A DNA stretch of 64,000 bases, taken from positions 460,429 to 524,428 of the forward strand of contig JAAVTG010000565.1 in the NCBI GenBank assembly GCA_011947345.1, given 5' to 3'. The notes under the pieces were generated by a model. The model was not told the DNA's origin. It did not search any database and was given only the letters and a program-made list of their open reading frames with translations. The stretch is from Phytophthora quininea (Eukaryota > Oomycota > Peronosporomycetes > Peronosporales > Peronosporaceae). This document shows, piece by piece, positions 60,244 to 64,000 of the stretch; position 1 is the stretch's first letter; each line of letters begins with the position of its first letter. Made by a program: the position numbers and the translations under genes.

Positions 60244-61616
60244 GTCAATTGTATAATTGTATGCGACCGCATCGCCCACGTGGAGGGAACTTGTTGCTCG
60301 CGTCTGGACTCTTTTTCGCCGACATTTTTTGCCTTGGCACGACCTAGCAGGAGGCGTTTATCCCCTCTGTAATCGCTTCGCTATTTCGCCCAGACAACAG
60401 TCTACGCCCGCGCTCCTTAGCCTCTCTGTCTGTGTGCTCTCGATGGCTTCGTTAGCGCTTCGACTAGTTTCACAGAGCAAGATTTCCCGGCCTCCCGAGT
60501 TCGGTCTTGCTTTGCCCGCTTCTATAGCGACTCTCTGCGCATTTCAGTCTGCCGTACCACAGCACGACAGCAGCACGACAGCACGACAGCACGACAGCAC
60601 GACACCACGACCACGACACCACGACAGCATCATTTCAGCGGTGGCACGACAGGGCTCACGGTCGAACGCACATCAAGCTCTGTGACTGATTGCGGCTCGG
60701 AGGATCATCAAATTTCAAACACCTGATTGAGCGAGCTGCAACATCGCGTGATGTCTACGTGGATGGCGCATTCACTTGATGCCGGGCTGGTATGTGGTCG
60801 ATGCACTCGAGCGACATGATCCAAACCGTGCCTCTGCAAGAGAACGGTTACACAAGGAGGCAGAATTTGCCAGACGCCATCTGTGCAGCAGAAGCCAAAG
60901 GACGCCGTGGAGTGTTTGCGTCGCAGCTATTTGACCCCTGAAGTCCGTCAGCGAGGCGCTCCGATTGAGCGCATTTCTGGAAAGAAAATACTACGAGTTC
61001 GCGCTGGACAGCCAAGGGGGCGCCAATGGAAGCGATTCGCAGCGTCAGTGCTCTTTCTGGCGAACCAGCCGACTGATCGCGAGGCTCTTGATGGCGTTCC
61101 TGGCCACACGCTGCAATGTGCGGTGTGTTAATAGGGCGTTGAAGCCAGCCCGTTGCGCCACAAAGGAAGGTGAATCTCGCGCATACAAGGTCCGAATGAG
61201 TCGAGCTAGCTTTCGCCAGGGATTGAAGGAGATGTCCAGGGCGCCAATGCATGGACTTTTGCAGGCTGTGACACGATGGGGGGGAGGCACGACACGGATC
61301 CCTGTAATGCGAAGACTTTTGGAAGCTTGGCGCAGGGCGCGGTGTGGGCGCGGTGTGAGTGCGTTGTGCGTTGTGCGTTGTGCGTTGTGCGTTGTGCGTG
61401 TTTGTTTGTGGAGTCGTTAGCCTGAAATCGCGAGTACCTCTACAAATTAATATCCTTGCTGTGCCTGTCACGCCTCCTACAGAGTGCGTATGGGGCGCGT
61501 GAGGCGACGGTTGAAAGGCTGTGGTAGTGTATGAGGGAATTAGTGTATGGGTGTGGTGCTGTGGCTATTTGTGTGCAGCTGTGCGCGGATTTTGTGGCGC
61601 GAGTGTATTTTGTGTT

Positions 61617-61698
61617 GTCAGTGTGCCCGAGCGGTCTAAGGGGGTAGACTCAAGTTCTACTGTGTTCGCACTCGTGGGTTCAAATCCCACCGCTGACA
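61617..61698 (+). tRNA. tRNA-Leu(CAA), array copy 9
   Basis: Five-G canonical form (82 bases). Confidence 0.95.
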
Positions 61699-63051
61699 GT
61701 CAATTGTATAATTGTATGCGACCGCATCGCCCACGTGGAGGGAACTTGTTGCTCGCGTCTGGACTCTTTTTCGCCGACATTTTTGCCTTGGCACGACCTA
61801 GCAGGAGGCGTTTATCCCCTCTGTAATCGCTTCGCTATTTCGCCCAGACAACAGTCTACGCCCGCGCTCCTTAGCCTCTCTGTCTGTGTGCTCTCGATGG
61901 CTTCGTTAGCGCTTCGACTAGTTTCACAGAGCAAGATTTCCCGGCCTCCCGAGTTCGGTCTTGCTTTGCCCGCTTCTATAGCGACTCTCTGCGCATTTCA
62001 GTCTGCCGTACCACAGCACGACAGCACGACAGCACGACACCACGACAGCACGACAGCACGACACCACGACAGCATCATTTCAGCGGTGGCACGACAGGGC
62101 TCACGGTCGAACGCACATCAAGCTCTGTGACTGATTGCGGCTCGGAGGATCATCAAATTTCAAACACCTGATTGAGCGAGCTGCAACATCGCGTGATGTC
62201 TACGTGGATGGCGCATTCACTTGATGCCGGGCTGGTATGTGGTCGATGCACTCGAGCGACATGATCCAAACCGTGCCTCTGCAAGAGAACGGTTACACAA
62301 GGAGGCAGAATTTGCCAGACGCCATCTGTGCAGCAGAAGCCAAAGGACGCCGTGGAGTGTTTGCGTCGCAGCTATTTGACCCCTGAAGTCCGTCAGCGAG
62401 GCGCTCCGATTGAGCGCATTTCTGGAAAGAAAATACTACGAGTTCGCGCTGGACAGCCAAGGGGCGCCAATGGAAGCGATTCGCAGCGTCAGTGCTCTTT
62501 CTGGCGAACCAGCCGACTGATCGCGAGGCTCTTGATGGCGTTCCTGGCCACACGCTGCAATGTGCGGTGTGTTAATAGGGCGTTGAAGCCAGCCCGTTGC
62601 GCCACAAAAGGAAGGTGAATCTCGCGCATACAAGGTCCGAATGAGTCGAGCTAGCTTTCGCCAGGGATTGAAGAGATGTCCAGGGCGCCAATGCATGGAC
62701 TTTTGCAGGCTGTGACACGATGGGGGAGGCACGACACGGATCCCTGTAATGCGAAGACTTTTGGAAGCTTGGCGCAGGGCGCGGTGTGGGCGCGGTGTGA
62801 GTGCGTTGTGCGTTGTGCGTTGTGCGTTGTGGTGTCGTTTGTGGAGTCGTTAGCCTGAAATCGCGCGTACCTCTATAAATTAATATCCTTGCTGTGCCTG
62901 TCACGCCTCCTACAGAGTGCGTATGGGGCGCGTGAGGCGACGGTTGAAAGGCTGTGGTAGTGTATGAGGGGAATTAGTGTATGGGTGTGGTGCTGTGGCT
63001 GTTTGTGTGCAGCTGTGCGGCGGATTTTGTGGCGCGAGTGTATTTTGTGTT

Positions 63052-63132
63052 GTCAGTGTGCCCGAGCGGTCTAAGGGGTAGACTCAAGTTCTACTGTGTT
63101 CGCACTCGTGGGTTCAAATCCCACCGCTGACA
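63052..63132 (+). tRNA. tRNA-Leu(CAA), array copy 10
   Basis: Four-G form (81 bases). The tRNA itself is unchanged although the rest of this unit has more substitutions than the others. Confidence 0.93.
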
Positions 63133-64000
63133 GTCAATTGTATAATTGTATGCGACCGCATCGCCCACGTGGAGGAACTTGTTGCTCGCGTCTGGACTCT
63201 TTTTCGCCGACATTTTTGCCTTGGCACGACCTAGCAGGAGGCGTTTATCCCCTCTGTAATCGCTTCGCTATTTCGCCCAGACAACAGTCTACGCCCGCGC
63301 TCCTTAGCCTCTCTGTCTGTGTGCTCTCGATGGCTTCGTTAGCGCTTCGACTAGTTTCACAGAGCAAGATTTCCTGGCCTCCCGAGTTCGGTCTTGCTTT
63401 GCCCGCTTCTATAGCGACTCTCTGCGCATTTCAGTCTGCCGTACCACAGCACGACAGCACGACAGCACGACAGCACGACAGCACGACACCACGACAGCAT
63501 CATTTCAGCGGTGGCACGACAGGGCTCACGGTCGAACGCACATCAAGCTCTGTGACTGATTGCAGCTCGGAGATCATCAAATTTCAAAACACCTGATTAA
63601 GCGAGCTGCAACATCGCGTGATGTCTACGTGGATGGCGCATTCACTTGATGGCGGGCTGGTATGTGGTCGATGCACTCGAGCGACATGATCCAAACCGTG
63701 CCTCTGCAAGAGAACGGTTACACAAGGAGGCAGAATTTGCCAGACGCCATCTGTGCAGCAGAAGCCAAAGGACGCCGTGGAGTGTTTGCGTCGCAGCTAT
63801 TTGGCCCCTGAAGTCCGTCAGCGAGGCGCTCCGATTGAGCGCATTTCTGGAAAGAAAATACTACGAGTTCGCGCTGGACAGCCAAGGGGCGCCGATGGAA
63901 GCGATTCGCAGCGTCAGTGCTCTTTCTGGCGAACCAGCCGACCGATCGCGAGGCTCTTGATGGCGTTCCTGGCCACACGCTGCAATGTGCGGTGTGTTAA

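Larger units (their letters stand above)
49731..64000 (+). repeat. Tandem array of ten 1.43-1.46 kb units, each with one tRNA-Leu gene
   Basis: Units start with CACGACACGGATCCCTG at 49731, 51181, 52609, 54052, 55495, 56933, 58381, 59832, 61288 and 62730. Nine are complete (1428-1456 bases) and the last is cut by the window edge. Units are almost identical; most differences are single-base homopolymer changes or copy-number changes in two short internal repeats. Each unit has, in order, a TGCGTTG minisatellite, the tRNA, a T-tract, a CACGACAG-type minisatellite, and about 600 bases with no convincing gene. The left edge is abrupt: unique sequence ends in CGAGGGGAGG at 49721-49730. The tenth unit is the most diverged, as expected at or near an array end. 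Confidence 0.95.

Noticed and set aside
49731..64000. Repeated short frames in every array unit (for example starting MYATASPTW, MQQKPKDAVE, MTGTARILIC)
   Set aside because: They exist only because the units repeat, shift frame between units through small indels, run through minisatellites and the tRNA, and show no domain.
49731..64000. Regularly spaced repeats as a CRISPR-like array
   Set aside because: The period is about 1.44 kb and whole units are near identical, with no short repeat/unique spacer pattern and no cas genes; the sequence is eukaryotic.

Overview
The window looks like nuclear DNA of an oomycete, most likely Phytophthora or a close relative. Genes are dense, lie on both strands and carry short GT-AG introns of about 55-85 bases. 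Domain combinations (EF-hands with a nephrocystin-1-like tail, a MBOAT acyltransferase, a major vault protein), a Crypton tyrosine-recombinase transposon and a decayed SANT-like gene family all fit. I made no database comparison; the assignment rests on recognised protein families.

Layout. 1-9.2 kb: a partial MBOAT lysophospholipid acyltransferase (-), a long EF-hand/nephrocystin-1-like gene (-) and a uracil-phosphoribosyltransferase-like gene (+) that lacks the PRPP loop. 9.2-22.6 kb: six related major-facilitator transporter genes oriented + - - + - -, several broken, with an OTU1/YOD1-type deubiquitinase between the first two. 23.4-39.2 kb: conserved housekeeping genes: THO complex subunit 1, an ankyrin-repeat protein, major vault protein (with an inverted partial copy behind it), a CID-domain protein with a SET-like tail, a PX-like/RING-H2 protein, an uncharacterised protein and a coiled-coil protein with three CCCH zinc fingers. 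41.2-43.0 kb: a Crypton recombinase. 43-49.7 kb: gene-poor, with degraded coding relics. 49.73 kb to the right edge: a tandem array of ten 1.43-1.46 kb units, each carrying one tRNA-Leu(CAA).

A pattern runs through all the unique genes. Reading frames break repeatedly by exactly one missing base in or next to short homopolymers. When these breaks are allowed for, every gene I added up exon by exon has a length divisible by three and an uninterrupted family match. I read most of the frameshifts outside the transporter cluster as consensus (assembly) errors rather than gene death. Three kinds of lesion do not fit that explanation and look more like real mutation: a TGG-to-TAG change in transporter copy 1, deletions of two or more bases in several transporter copies, and the stops in the SANT relic.

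Functionally there is no operon. The neighbours concern membrane lipid synthesis, flagellar transition zone, transport, ubiquitin removal, mRNA export and 3' end biology, and vault particles. The accessory content lies in the transporter cluster, the Crypton and the tRNA array.
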